From: Euryodendron excelsum
Lineage: Eukaryota; Streptophyta; Magnoliopsida; Ericales; Pentaphylacaceae
NCBI GenBank assembly: GCA_033060915.1
Contig: CM065385.1
Location: 19,480,001-19,544,000 of the forward strand
Direction of reading: 5' to 3'
Length of the DNA stretch: 64,000 bases
Every line of letters begins with the position of its first letter. Within the stretch, counting starts at the first letter, position 1. This document shows positions 23,485 to 33,736 of the stretch, piece by piece. The notes below the pieces were generated by a model, which made no database searches, was not told the DNA's origin, and worked only from the letters and a program-made list of their open reading frames with translations. The translations under genes were made by a program, and so were the position numbers.

Positions 23485-24400
23485 TGGAATTTTCGAGTTG
23501 GAGGATGATAACGCTTGTATCCTTTTTTAGTAGATGAGTATCCTATGAAAACACACTTAAAGTGCCCGTGGATCTAACTTTCCCCTCTTATGAGAGTGGA
23601 TATGGAAAGACACCCAACCAAAAATTTTTGGAACAAGATTATTTGTGGTATTGAAGTTGAGAAGATGTTTGGCCAGGACTTGCATGGGACTTTTGAAACC
23701 AAGGACTCAACAGGGAAACCTATTTATGAGATGAGCAATAGTTAGGACACCTTCCCCCCAATAATGTTTTGGAATGTGTTTATGACTCATGGATTATTCC
23801 CTCTTTTTAGAAAAATGGTGATAGAACTTGATTGAACAAATCCTTAGCATTGTCAGATATGAATTTTTGTATCCCAACCCCAAATTGATTTTTTACCATA
23901 CTATGGAAAGTAGGAAACACTAAACTCACATCAAACTTATTTTTTAAAAGAAAAATCCATGACACACAAGTACAATCATCAATGAATGAAACAAACCAAC
24001 GAGCCCTAGATATATTAGGAATAGTAAAAGGCCCCCATATATCACTATGGACGAGTGAAAATGGAACATATATTATTTTATTGCTTATAGGAAAAGAAGC
24101 ACATTTGTGCTTTGCAAGTTCACAAATATCACAATGAAGAAATTTCTCATCAATCCCTTAAATAACAATGGAAGCATAACTTTAAGAATGCCAAATGAAG
24201 GATGCCCTAGACAAAGATGATAAAGCCAAATGTCTTTATTTGAAAGTACTCAGAAAGCAATGATAGAGATAAATTATTCTTAGTTCTGTTTTGCCCACTT
24301 GATTCTTCAAGATAGTAAAGTCCATGTCCAATCATCTTCCCCCCTAGCATGTCCAATCATCTTCCCCATTCCTTGGTCCTGAAATACATAATGTGAGGGA
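23485..24400 (-). pseudogene. Copia integrase, multiply frameshifted
   Basis: Fragments in alternating frames on the minus strand include RWFVSFIDDCTCVSWIFLLK and FGVGIQKFISDNAKDLFNQ (integrase core with the first and second catalytic Asp) and the later YWGEGVLTIAHLINRFP block. The segment normally carrying 'NTPQQNGVAERKN' with the catalytic Glu is deleted: the reading passes from IIHES almost directly to the KHIPKHYWGEG region. The far C-terminal KCVF.GYSSTKKGYK-like phrase lies near 23520-23560. The integrase is inactive. Confidence 0.85.
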
Positions 24401-25068
24401 AAGAAAGTCACATTACAATTCAAATCTTTTGTGAGCCTATGTATGGACAAGAGGTAGTGGACAGTTTTGGAACATGAAGAACATTGTCAAGTTTCAAAGT
24501 CTGGTTTATTAAAACACTTCCTCGGCCAGCAACTATTATTAACGTACCATCAGTTGTGGCTATTTTCTTATTGCTATGACATGGACTATAAGAGGTGAAT
24601 TTGTGTGATGAATGGGTCATATGGTCTATGGCCCCTGAATCAATGTCCAGGAACCCGAAAAAGAGGTTATGCTTGAGACGCTAAGGACACAAGGGGAAGG
24701 ATACTTACCTGAGAGTGCGAAGGAACAAGTAACTGTAGTAGTAGGCTTTTCCAAGGACCCCAACAAATTCCTCAGCTTCTCCATCTCACTTTTGTTGAAT
24801 TCACCTTGCTCTTGTGGCATGTCCTCTTCTTCGGGCTGTGTGTAAGTCATGAGCCTGCCCTCTTTGCTGTTCATTCTTCATGGTCCAATTTTTATTGGAC
24901 AATTGTGGCTTTCCATGAAGCTACCAGCAGCGCTCTCTCGTATGGTGAGGCTTTTTACAGTATGTATACCATAAGGCATCCCTACTTGTGGTTTTAGACA
25001 GGTTTAGTTCCTCATTCATGTTCATAGTTGGTAGGGTAGGGGTGGGATTTTTAAAACCTGCCCCTTTT
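24400..25068 (-). pseudogene. Copia nucleocapsid and protease remnant
   Basis: Right to left: LWYTYCKKPHHTRERCW at about 24921-24980 is the CCHC zinc knuckle with its first Cys replaced by Tyr. EFNKSEMEKLRNLLGSLEKP (about 24740-24800) is the usual spacer. The protease site IDSGAIDHMTHSSHKF (about 24590-24645) retains the DSGA motif but lies in a different frame from the spacer. TLKLDNVLHVPKLSTT follows. At least one frameshift and several stops interrupt it. Order and spacing are typical of copia. Confidence 0.88.
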
Positions 25069-25201
25069 GGGTTTTTTTCTACCATTTGAGGCCCTCCCTT
25101 CACCACTCCCATGGGGATGGTCCGTAGGGTTCATAACTACTCCTCTTGCTACAGGACGCTTACATAGCAAACGCTTAGAACCGGCTCTACCAAAACTTTT
25201 C
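25069..25201 (-). pseudogene. rpl2: Plastid rpl2 fragment (exon 2 part)
   Basis: Read on the minus strand, this gives [20 protein letters not shown] followed by [20 protein letters not shown]. This is the C-terminal region of plastid ribosomal protein L2, including the near-invariant VMNP.DHPHGGGEGR signature. It carries several substitutions (for example GGGEGR to GSGEGR). It covers about 44 codons without flanking rpl2 sequence and sits inside the copia gag/nucleocapsid region. It is a nuclear copy of organelle DNA and is not expected to function. Confidence 0.88.
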
Positions 25202-25202
25202 T

Positions 25203-25320
25203 GAGGTCCGAATCGACTGATGTTGAAGAATTAGCGGATATTGTGGTTAGAGGTGAAATGCCACTTGAACGTAGAGCTAGCTGGTTCTCCCCGAAATGCA
25301 TTGAGGCGCATCAATTGACT
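25203..25320 (+). pseudogene. rrn23: Plastid 23S rRNA fragment, plus orientation
   Basis: The stretch contains 'TCCGAATCGACTGATGTTGA', 'TTGTGGTTAGAGGTGAAATG' and 'AGCTGGTTCTCCCCGAAATG', in the order found in the first third of plastid/bacterial 23S rRNA (near E. coli position 800). Several substitutions and a small deletion after 'TTAGCGGAT' show that it has decayed. It joins the rpl2 piece within two or three bases and the ndhH piece through a 2-bp overlap (GG). Confidence 0.88.
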
Positions 25321-25410
25321 GGGTCCTCACCACCTATCAATGCATGGTGTTCTTCGACTCATCGTTACTCTAGATGGTGAAGATGTTATTAACTGTGAAC
25401 TAATATTGGT
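25319..25410 (+). pseudogene. ndhH: Plastid ndhH fragment (N-terminal part)
   Basis: The plus-strand reading [20 protein letters not shown] continues DVINCELIL. It matches the N-terminus of plastid NAD(P)H dehydrogenase subunit H, whose conserved form is [21 protein letters not shown]. About 29 codons are present, with Pro to Leu changes at two conserved positions. No start codon or rest of the gene follows. It is fused directly to the rrn23 fragment. Confidence 0.9.
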
Positions 25411-25514
25411 ATAGACCGAAATTCCTTTATAGTCCAATTCTGACTGACAATAAATACCAAGGCTTTGAAATATTTGATTCATCACAATTTTGTATATTCC
25501 ATTTACTATAGAAG
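25411..25514. other. AT-rich filler of likely organelle origin, unassigned
   Basis: It lies between two clear plastid pieces and resembles neither copia gag nor the nuclear flank. On the minus strand it is open for about 30 codons (reading [20 protein letters not shown]). I could not name a plastid gene or intron for it. Organelle origin is inferred from position only. Confidence 0.35.
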
Positions 25515-25622
25515 TTCCTAGGTATTCTCTACCTACCCACCTGTGTCAATTTCGAGTACAGGTACCCTTTTATTGAAGGTCGTTCGAGCTTTTCCTGAGA
25601 GTATGGTATGGGTTACTTCAAC
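25515..25622 (-). pseudogene. rrn23: Second plastid 23S rRNA fragment, minus orientation
   Basis: The minus strand reads 'AGTAACCCATACCATACTCT', 'AGGAAAAGCTCGAACGACCT' and 'GACACAGGTGGGTAGGTAGA' in order. This is the plastid 23S rRNA segment around E. coli position 1600, with transitions relative to the usual plastid sequence. It comes from a different part of rrn23 and in the opposite orientation to the 25203-25320 piece. The gag reading frame passes through it, adding about 30 residues of rRNA-derived sequence. Confidence 0.88.
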
Positions 25623-26345
25623 ACCGTAGCGGACCATAGCCGATGCCTTAACAGCCTGTGGTTCCACCATTACTCCTCTCCATCTTTCTTCCGCTCGGAT
25701 TATCACAATAGTCTCATTTAATGAGGGTAAATCATCTTTTCCAATAACTTGTACTCTGACCTGATCAAACTCCATATTCAGACCTGCAAGAAAATCATAA
25801 ATCCTATCTTTCTCTACGAGTCTTTTCACCATGGCTGTAACATCACTGCATTTCAGTTTAATGCATTGATAATGATCTATTTCTTGCCATAGATTCTTTA
25901 AGAGATTGGCATATTCGGTGACGGTACATTCTCCCTTCTTGGTGGCTGAAATTTTGATCTTGATCTCATAAATCTGAGCAGTATCACGAACCTTGGAATA
26001 AGTCTGTCCAACTGCATCCCATATCTCCTTTGCGGTGGTTAGGAACATACATATGTTGCTGATCTTCGGTAGCCTTGAGTTCTATAGCCAGGACATCACC
26101 ATAGAGTCTGTTTCATCCCAAGCATCAAATCTGGGATCTCCTGCTTCAGGTCCCATATCAAGCAAGTGACTCAACTTGCGTTTCCCTTTAAAGAACGTTT
26201 GAGCCACCTGTGACCATTTCAGATAAGTCTTTCCATTCAATCTATTTGCTGCCTGCAGGTTCCGTAAATCTCCTAAAGATGGAGCAGAATTTGCTTCCAT
26301 ATTTTGCATCTCAAAGGTGTTTGTGCTGTCTATGATTTCTACCAT
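25623..26345 (-). pseudogene. Copia gag (capsid) with one internal stop
   Basis: It starts with ATG at 26345 (MVEIIDSTNTFEMQ). LNGKTYLKWSQVAQTFFKGK is the standard copia gag N-terminal motif (UBN2/gag-polypeptide type). A TAG at 26082-26084 replaces the conserved Trp before the NS..P.IS block. In the same frame it continues with TAKEIWDAVGQTYSKVRDTA, ECTVTEYANLLKNLWQEIDH and DRIYDFLAGLNMEFDQVRVQ to KASAMV. After that the sequence becomes plastid rRNA. It is otherwise well conserved, so gag decayed less than pol. Confidence 0.93.
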
Positions 26346-26579
26346 GGCTGTTGGAGATTAGAGATGATGGGAAGATCAAGAAAGAGCTTCGTTTAGGTCA
26401 AGAATAAAAGTGGCCGAGGACAGGAAGAGAGAAATTTAGGGAAAGAAAACAGCAATTAAGGCTGTAAGAGAATACTAGAATTAGAAAACAGCAATTAAGG
26501 CTGCAAATGGAATCAAGAATCCTCGGCAATGAAGGCTAGCAAGCGAGAAAAAAAAAGGGTAATTCCTAGAGAGCTCGAG

Positions 26580-26591
26580 GCTCTGATACCA
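26580..26591 (-). other. Primer-binding site, initiator tRNA-Met type
   Basis: On the minus strand TGGTATCAGAGC begins immediately after the LTR end TTCTTCACA. This is the standard complement of the 3' end of initiator tRNA-Met used by plant copia elements, and it fixes the element's orientation and the 5' LTR boundary. Confidence 0.95.
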
Positions 26592-26771
26592 TGTGAAGAA
26601 TTGGAGAAAGAATTATTCTCATTCAAATTGTGAAATATGCTGTACAGTTTCTAAATTTATACACTTAGGGAGACTAACTAAAATAGGTAACTATCCTAAC
26701 TTAAATCCCCACAATTAAGGGATTGTCATAACTACAAAAATCACCAAAATAAAGCATAACAATTTACACCA
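26592..26771 (-). repeat. 5' LTR of the copia element (180 bp)
   Basis: It runs from TGTGAAGAATTGG to TTTACACCA on the plus strand and lacks the extra 32-bp copy present in the other LTR. The two LTRs otherwise differ at only a handful of positions. Confidence 0.93.
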
Positions 26772-28064
26772 TAAATGCAATGACTCCCTAATTTCCTATT
26801 TACAATGCACACACGGTTTCCTTATTAAGAAGAAACCGCATTTTCCCACAGATTTCATGCTCTCCTAATGCCATTTATGCCTCACAAGTTTCAAGCAAAT
26901 TAAAGATCAAGAGTTAGGTCATTCATAGGCTTGCATTTTTAAAATATGAATTTTAGAGGCATGAAGGGCGTAAGTTAAGTATTAAATTAAACAATGGGAT
27001 TTGCTAAAGTACAATATTCAAAAAAAAAAAAACAAAAAGTTACAAAACTCTTACACCTAGAGTAAACAATAAAAAGGGAAGATGGCAATAAAATGAAATC
27101 AGTTACAAAATAGAAAAAAAAAATTTGGAACTTTATGTGAACTAAAGATAAGCATGCATATTTTGATTTTATTACTACAATATTTTTCTCTCTCTATCGT
27201 GGGAATAAAAAAATAATAACTTCAAGTAATGTATAATTGTTTGCAAAATGTGATGGTGGAATTGTATTCAACATCTCGTGTAGTCCACATATCATGCATT
27301 TAGTGTGAAAAAATTGCTCAGAATATGTATTCCACACTTAATCCCGCACAATGTGGAACAATTAATACCATGACTGGTATTAATTATTTTGATGGTCAAA
27401 ATTATCGCCTATAAGTAATTCAATAGTCAAAAGTAATTGCACTTCTCTTACTCTATTTTTTTTGTTTTCATTTTCTACAATTTATTGAATCGCATTTGGC
27501 AAATTCATTTCGAAAACCGTTTCCGTCGACACTACGTCTGGTACACCGGTTTCACAACTTCTTTTCGACATTTTTTTTACAAACACCCTAGTTTTAAGAA
27601 TCAATAAAAAAGTATTTTTCGAGTGTCCACAATCGTTTGATTCAAAAATGAAAATGATAGAAAAAAGATGGTTTTTTTTTTTGGATAATAGGGGTATCCC
27701 CACCTTCGGTGGGACTAATCCCTGTAGGAAGCTAGTGCAGCAACCTACTGCCACGACTTCCTACTTAAATCACGAGTTTAATCCTAGGGAGAATCGAAAC
27801 TAAGCACGTGCGAAAAAAAGATGATGTTTTTTATGGTTCTATTTTTTTTTGTTTTTTGAACATGAAAAATGAGTTTTTAATTTTTTTTTATTTTACAGAA
27901 CACGCAACCGAAATCGGAATTGGAACCATAACCAAACAAGGTCGAACTTTATATTCTACAAACTAAGTGTACAAACAAAATTGTAACGGCATAACAGGCT
28001 TAATAGCAACCACAACGATAGATTTGTTTATCAGAAGACAAACCTATGTTACTTGAAACATGGA
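26772..28064. other. AT-rich intergenic sequence
   Basis: No gene recognised. At 27680-27800 a phrase 'GGGGTATCCCCACCTTCGGT', containing a small hairpin, is followed by 'GGGACTAATCCCTGTAGGAA'. It looks like a degraded dispersed repeat, but I cannot name its family. Confidence 0.5.
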
Positions 28065-28371
28065 TCGTTTTGGTACGTGGAACGGGAACGGGAACGGGAA
28101 CGTGGTGCGCTGAGAGTAGAATTCTATAAAGTATATTATTAGAATTAAGGTACTTCTAACAGAATTTTTTTTAATAATCAGATATTTAATAAAACATAAT
28201 TTATGTTTTTTTAAAATTAATCATCTAAAAAAAATTCTAGGAGTAGTATGGCCCATTTTTTTCCATATTGTTGTATCAAAATCCTATTCTTACTATATTT
28301 TTGTTCATTATAATTGATTTTTTGCTTTCGTTCTAAAGTACCATGTTTCAGAACGCCATACCAAAAACGCA
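28065..28371. mobile_element. Candidate MITE with GTTTTGGTA ends and GGAACG repeats
   Basis: The left end TCGTTTTGGTACGTGGAACG is matched imperfectly by the complement of the right end TGCGTTTTTGGTATGGCGTT. Three GGAACG hexamers (28078-28100) follow the left end. The interior is AT-rich and non-coding. Confidence 0.4.
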
Positions 28372-28483
28372 ATTCGCTAAGGTAGTAGAGTATTATGGTA
28401 ATACAGAGACAAACGCATGTCCAGCTATCAATGATGGTCCACCACATCGCAACCATCAAGTTAAACAATAAGGCATCATCATC

Positions 28484-28485
<2 letters not shown>

Positions 28486-28518
<33 letters not shown>

Positions 28519-28527
28519 TCCCCCCCC
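28486..28527. repeat. (CT)n and C-rich microsatellite
   Basis: About 15 CT units end in CCCTCTCCCCCCCC. Simple sequence only. Confidence 0.85.
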
Positions 28528-28649
28528 AATAAATAGAGCATGTATATATGGATATATAAACTTATTTCTTTACGCTTCCATTTGTATTATGTATGTAAAA
28601 TCAAAAAGTTGATTGAACGGAAGTTGGTCTTTATAATAACTACATGCTT

Positions 28650-28839
28650 AATGTGGTCTTGCCCGTTCCATCCACTTCAATTTGTAGCTTTAAGTTTATT
28701 TTTCATTTTGGCTAGTGTTAATATAATATCTTTTCTCCAGTGGGCATGTTTACGTTGAGAGCAATTTGATCCTTTGGATAATGTGAGCAAAAACAAGAGA
28801 GATATAGATCAGAAGCTTGTCATTTTGTTGTTTTGACAT
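28650..28839 (+). repeat. Segmental duplication, copy C (left part)
   Basis: Near-collinear with 19365-19555 (copy B). It stops at TTTTGACAT where the Athila-like LTR starts, while copy B continues past TTTTGATAT. The right-hand continuation of this duplicate (37190-37580) lies beyond the retroelement. Confidence 0.75.
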
Positions 28840-30285
28840 TGATTGTACTTCAAAAGTGCAATTATAATGCCTTAATTGGTACTTTATTAGTATTAGTTTA
28901 TGAGTATATATGTCTTTTCAGTTATGTTTTGATGTTAATTAAGTTTATAATGTTTTATGTAGGTTTTGAGCTTAAATAGAGTGATTTCGAACGCAATTTG
29001 ATCATAGGTTTCAAGAGGTTGCTGTCAAGGTACAAGCTGCCAAAGCTGTGGTACAAGCTGCTGAAGCACGCAGAGCTGGAACTTTGGAGGCCCATATCTC
29101 ATGAACCAGAAAGGCTATTCAGGCCCATAATGTGTCGATTTCACATAACTTTTCGAGAGCTACAACTTTTGCGAAGTGACCCAGCCTATTTGAGTACTTT
29201 GTAGAAGTCGTCTGTACAACTAACGACGGGATATATAGATTTATTCACTTTTTAGTTAGATATAGATTAGGGAGTAGTAGAATAGTTTTAGGAGTTCTAT
29301 GTTCTGAAGGAGAAGAAGAATTCTAGGGTTTTTCTAAGGTTTTGAAAGGAGGAATCATCCAATCCTTTGGAGGCTACGAATCTTTTCATCTTTCAAGAGA
29401 ACATCTTTAATCTTTAATTTTTATCTTCAGTTTTATTTCTTGTTTTCATTGTGAATGTTATATTATATTTCCTTAATGCAGTGTCTTATTTCTTCAGTTA
29501 TTATTTTCATTATTGCAATCTTTATCATGTTTTTCAGTAGCTAAATATGTCCTTGGTATGGGTTGAGAAAGTAATTAGGCTACAAGTAGAGACTCAAAAT
29601 AGTATTCATTTTCCAAGATTTTAAGAACTTGAATCAAGATTCATTTTCTTGCCCATGAATATCTTTGAAAACAATATTCTTGATCATATCTAACCATGTA
29701 TGTATAGACTGATTTGTAAGCAGGGATATGTATACCTAGAATTTCTGATAAGGATATTGATTATAACTGAATATATATTCTTCTTAAGAGTACTTTAGAA
29801 ATCTACTGTTTTTTATTAAGCTTCAAACATACTTTGTAGACAGGTTTATAAATTGGGACAGGTATGAATGGGACCCTAGTATGAACACTAGTAAATAACT
29901 GAATATCAACTCTAAAAGGGTAATAGAATCTTGAGATTCTTTACTCACAACTATCTTGGAAATCTACCTGTAGGCCTATTACTGGATCAAACCCTGCCAA
30001 GACCTTTTATCATATTTGAACAAATTCCTTAAAGTTAGTTTAATTTTATTATCGGATAATTTAGATCAATCATCTCAAACAATTGATTTTTATTTTCTCT
30101 TTGGAGGTTTTTTCTGCAGATTTAGTTGATTCTGAGTTCATTATTATTTTGTCCTGATTGCAGACCTTATTCATAAAGTTTATTTCTTGTGTTCCCTGTG
30201 GATCGACCTCATACTTACCAAGATATTATTACTGCATCACAACCGTACACTAGCGGATATAAATTGCACTATTCAGGAGCGATCA
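28840..30285 (+). repeat. 5' LTR of the Athila-like element (1446 bp)
   Basis: It starts TGATTGTACTTCAAAAGTG and ends AGGAGCGATCA, five bases before the PBS. It interrupts segmental copy C cleanly at its left end. It is AT-rich with no gene. Short open frames inside are chance. The element's own promoter and polyadenylation signals are expected here, but I could not pinpoint them. Confidence 0.88.
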
Positions 30286-30290
30286 GTTTT

Positions 30291-30308
30291 TGGCGCCGTT
30301 GCCGGGGA
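30291..30308 (+). other. Primer-binding site, tRNA-Asp type
   Basis: TGGCGCCGTTGCCGGGGA is the familiar plant Ty3/gypsy PBS complementary to tRNA-Asp. It confirms the 5' LTR boundary and the plus orientation. Confidence 0.95.
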
Positions 30309-30670
30309 ATTCTACAAAGCAAATAAGCTAAGGTAAGAAAAATAAACAGGGCAAAAATAAAAATATTCAAGAACAAAAACAAAGCAAACGAACTCTAGAG
30401 GAATTGATTCCTGCAGAAACAGCTTCACCATCAAACTACAGCAACGAGGAAATTCAATCACTCAATTGGGTAACCTCGTTCCATCTCTACTATCTGTGAG
30501 CATATTAGATTTTCTTTTCTTTATTTTACTAGATTCTTTTAGATAAATTATATATATTTGTTTAGTGGAGGTTTAGGTTTAATTGCATATTAGTGGATAT
30601 TTTATGTGGAGATTGTTGGTTGGAAATTTAAATTAAGTATTGTTCATCCCTATTTCACTGTTGTGGCAGA

Positions 30671-32590
30671 TTGGTGCATTTATGTGCATTGCATTGCATG
30701 TCAGTTTGGCAGAGGGATAGTTCAAGTAGATTTTTGAGAGCAACCCCACCTGTTTACGCCACTAGATTTAGAGCTTTTCCCGATACTACACCAATACCTA
30801 TAGACTTTGACATGGCCCACTTACTAGGTGATGATGGGAATATAGACGGGGGTAATAACATGCAACCCCAAGTACCTGCACCACCACAGAGAACTATGAG
30901 AGATTATTTAAATCCACCAAGGCAGACTCCAAACTTGTGCATTATATTACCTCCTAACCCAAATGCATTTCATCTTAAGTCAGGTGTCATGCAATTAATC
31001 ACACATTTTCATGGGATGGATTTTCAAAATCCATATACCCATCTTAAAGCGTTTGAAGAGGTCTGTAATATGTGTTTTGATAATACTTGCTTTGTCGAGA
31101 CCATCTGTCTCAAATTGTTTCCATCCTCGTTAAAGGATAAAGCTAAAGTTTGGTTAAAGTCTTCAAGGCCGAGGTCTATTCCATCATGGGATGTCCTTCA
31201 GGCCGAGTTTCTAAAAAAGTTCTTTCCTGAGCATCGCACAGAGGCGATTCGTCACCAAATTTCACAGTTCACTCTTTTTGAAAATTAAACATTTTACCAT
31301 AGTTGGGAGAGATATAAAGAACTTTTGAATTCATGTCCGCATCATTGACAAGACCCATGTAGGTTGGTTAGTACTTTCTTTTCGGCCTTGACTCCCGAAC
31401 TCAAAAGGTTTGTGGAGATAATGTGCAATGGTTCTTTCTATGATAAATCTCCAGAAGAAGCTTATGACTTCTTTGACTTTCTAGTTGATAACGCGAAAGA
31501 TTGGGGCACCACAGGGACTAAAAATTCCGAGATTAGAAACAACTTAAGGATAGGCACCATATATCCATTAAGGCATTTAGATGAGGACAATTCAAAGATA
31601 GCCACATTGACTAAGCGATTAGAAGCCCTAGAAATGAAAAAAATTGTGGCAGTGGAGAGTGAAATCCAAGTTAATTGTAGTGTGTGCAATAGTAATGAGC
31701 ATAGGACAGATCTTTGTCCAACAATTCCAGGCTTTAGGGAAGTGTTGCATGGTCAAGTAAATGCTATTACCCCCTATGGTAAAGCACCACAGGCCCCACA
31801 AGGACAAGGAAACCCATATGCACCTATATATAACCCAAGGTGGAGGAACCATCCCAACTTCAGTTGGAGGAATGATGGTAACTCAGCACCCCAACAATTT
31901 CAACACCCACAACAATTTAATGGCCCTCCTAATCAATACCAAGCACATGGTCAACAATTTTCAACACTAGCAACAAACATGTATAGGCCACCACCTCTAA
32001 AACCTGTAGAGGATCAGTTGACCCAATTCATACAGGTACAGCAAGCAACTAATGCTAGCCTTAATAAATCTATCGAAGAGTTAAAGACTTTGTTTGCTCA
32101 ATCACTAACCAAAGAGAAAGGCACATTCCTTGCACAACCATTACCCAATCCTAATAGGCAAGCTCATGGTGTAGAGATAAAGCCAAACCCACATAATCAT
32201 GAGCAAGTTCAAGCAATAACTACTTTAAAGAGCGGAAAAGCCATAGATAAAACTATTCCAAGTAAAGAGTCCGCACTTAGGGAGGACACTAGCAAGAGAG
32301 TAGAAAAAACCTTAGAAGAGGATAGAGACAATCCTAAAGAGGTAATGGAGGAGTTAGAAAAGAAGCCTAGGGAAGATGAGTCTAGGGATAAATCTGCAGA
32401 CATCGACAAAGAGGATTTGTCACGTGTTCCATTTCCTCATAGATTGGCCAAACCAAAGCAAGAACTAATAAATTCTGAAATTTATGAGGTATTCAAGCAA
32501 GTGAAAATCAATATTACATTCCTAGATGCTATTAAGCAGATCCCTTCATATGCAAAGTTCTTAAAGGACTTGTGCACCATTAAGAGATGA
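30671..32590 (+). pseudogene. Athila-like gag polyprotein, stop-interrupted
   Basis: No ATG sits at the left edge of this frame. The first plausible Met is in MAHLLGDDGN at about 30812. Capsid motifs follow: RTMRDYLNPPRQTP, SGVMQLITHFHGMDFQNPY, FPSSLKDKAKVWLKSS and FFPEHRTEAIRHQISQF. Stops occur at 31286-31288 (GAA to TAA class) and near 31343, both in the same frame. The frame then continues with STFFSALTPELKRFVEIMCN. A CCHC zinc knuckle, CSVCNSNEHRTDLC, lies at about 31677-31718. An Asn/Gln/Pro-rich stretch and a charged C-terminal region lead to VPFPHRLAKPKQE and the KDLCTIKR linker, which ends in TGA at 32588. The gag would package RNA, but this copy is broken. Confidence 0.92.
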
Positions 32591-32596
32591 CTCACA

Positions 32597-33736
32597 GTGA
32601 GAGAAGCCTCTTTTCTGAACCAAGAAGCTAGAGAGGTTCTACAAGTAAATCTTCCACCAAAATACAAGGACCTTGGGAGTTCGACCATTCCATGCATAAT
32701 TGGAGATCATAGGGTTGATAATGCTTTGCTAGATCTAGGATCTAGTGTGAACCTACTGCCTTTTTCTGTTTATCAACAGTTAGGGTTAGGAGAGTTGAAA
32801 CCTACTAGAATCACCCTTCAATTAGCCGATCGTTCAATTAAGATCCCTAGGGGCATGGTGGAAGATGTGCTTATCCAAGTGGACAAATTCTACTTCCCAG
32901 TTGATTTTGTAGTGCTAGACACCGTGGGAAACTCAAATGATCATTCTCCTATCTCTGTCATTTTAGGTCGTCCTTTCCTAGCAACATCCAATGCTATTAT
33001 TCGTTGTAGGGGTGGGGAGTTGAACTTATCCTTTGGAAACATGACTGTAGATATGAATATCTTCCATGCGGGTAAGAAACCGGGAGAGTGTGAAGACATC
33101 AGGGAGATTAGCATGATAGATATTCTAGTACAAGAACAATTTAATAGAGAATTCTTGACAGATCCACTTGAGAGAGCCTTAATTCAGAACGAGCAAATAG
33201 AGTGTTTAGAAGAAATAGTGATAAATAAGGAAGCAGTAGAGTGTGTTCCTGCTATGTCTGTGAGTCATTGGTGTGTTGAGCCATTAGGGCTCAGTGCTTG
33301 TAAACCTAAACCATCAGAAGTGAAAGCTCCTATTCCGGAGCGAAAGCCATTGCCATTTACTCTTAAATATATATTTTTAGGCGATGGTGAATCTTACCCA
33401 GAAGTGATATCTTCTAGCCTGTCTGAAGGCCAAGAGGATCAATTGAAGAAAGTGCTTTTAAAACACCGCAAAGCCATAAGGTGGTCAATTGCTGATTTAC
33501 ATGGTATTAGCCCATTAGTTTGCACACATCGCATATATTTAGAGGAAGAGGCTAAACCTGTTCGCCAAATGCAAAGGCGATTGAACCCTAATATGAAAGA
33601 AGTAGTTAGAGGAGAAGTTTTGAAACTTCTCAATGCGGGTATTATTTACCCAATAGCAGACTCTAGGTGGGTGAGCCCTACCCAAGTGGTCCATAAAAAT
33701 TCTGGAGTAACAAGGGTGAAAAATGACAAAGATTAA
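32597..33736 (+). pseudogene. Athila-like protease and start of reverse transcriptase
   Basis: Same frame as gag. LNQEAREVLQVNLPPKYKDL is the Athila-type spacer. The aspartic protease core is NALLDLGSSVNLLPFSVY (about 32718-32775), with the catalytic Asp in the D-x-G-S-S context. ISVILGRPFLATSNAIIRC is the protease C-terminal flap/ILG motif. The RT fingers follow (VQRMQRRLNPNMKEVV-type block, YPIADSRWVSPTQVVHKNSG). A TAA at 33734-33736 interrupts the conserved KNDKDELVPT block. Downstream continues in frame. Confidence 0.92.

Larger units (their letters stand above)
21888..26771 (-). mobile_element. Defective Ty1/copia LTR retrotransposon
   Basis: Transcription runs right to left: 5' LTR 26592-26771, PBS 26580-26591, gag, zinc-knuckle remnant, protease, integrase, reverse transcriptase, 3' LTR 21888-22099. 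Domain order (integrase before reverse transcriptase) defines copia. The body is only about 4.5 kb. Segments of integrase and reverse transcriptase are deleted, RNase H and the polypurine tract are missing, and about 0.55 kb of plastid-derived DNA sits between gag and the zinc knuckle. The five bases outside the LTRs (GATTT left, TAAAT right) do not match, so there is no visible target-site duplication. It cannot be autonomous. Confidence 0.95.

Noticed and set aside
25203..25622. Functional rRNA gene
   Set aside because: Two short, non-contiguous 23S pieces in opposite orientation, with substitutions and deletions, inside a transposon.
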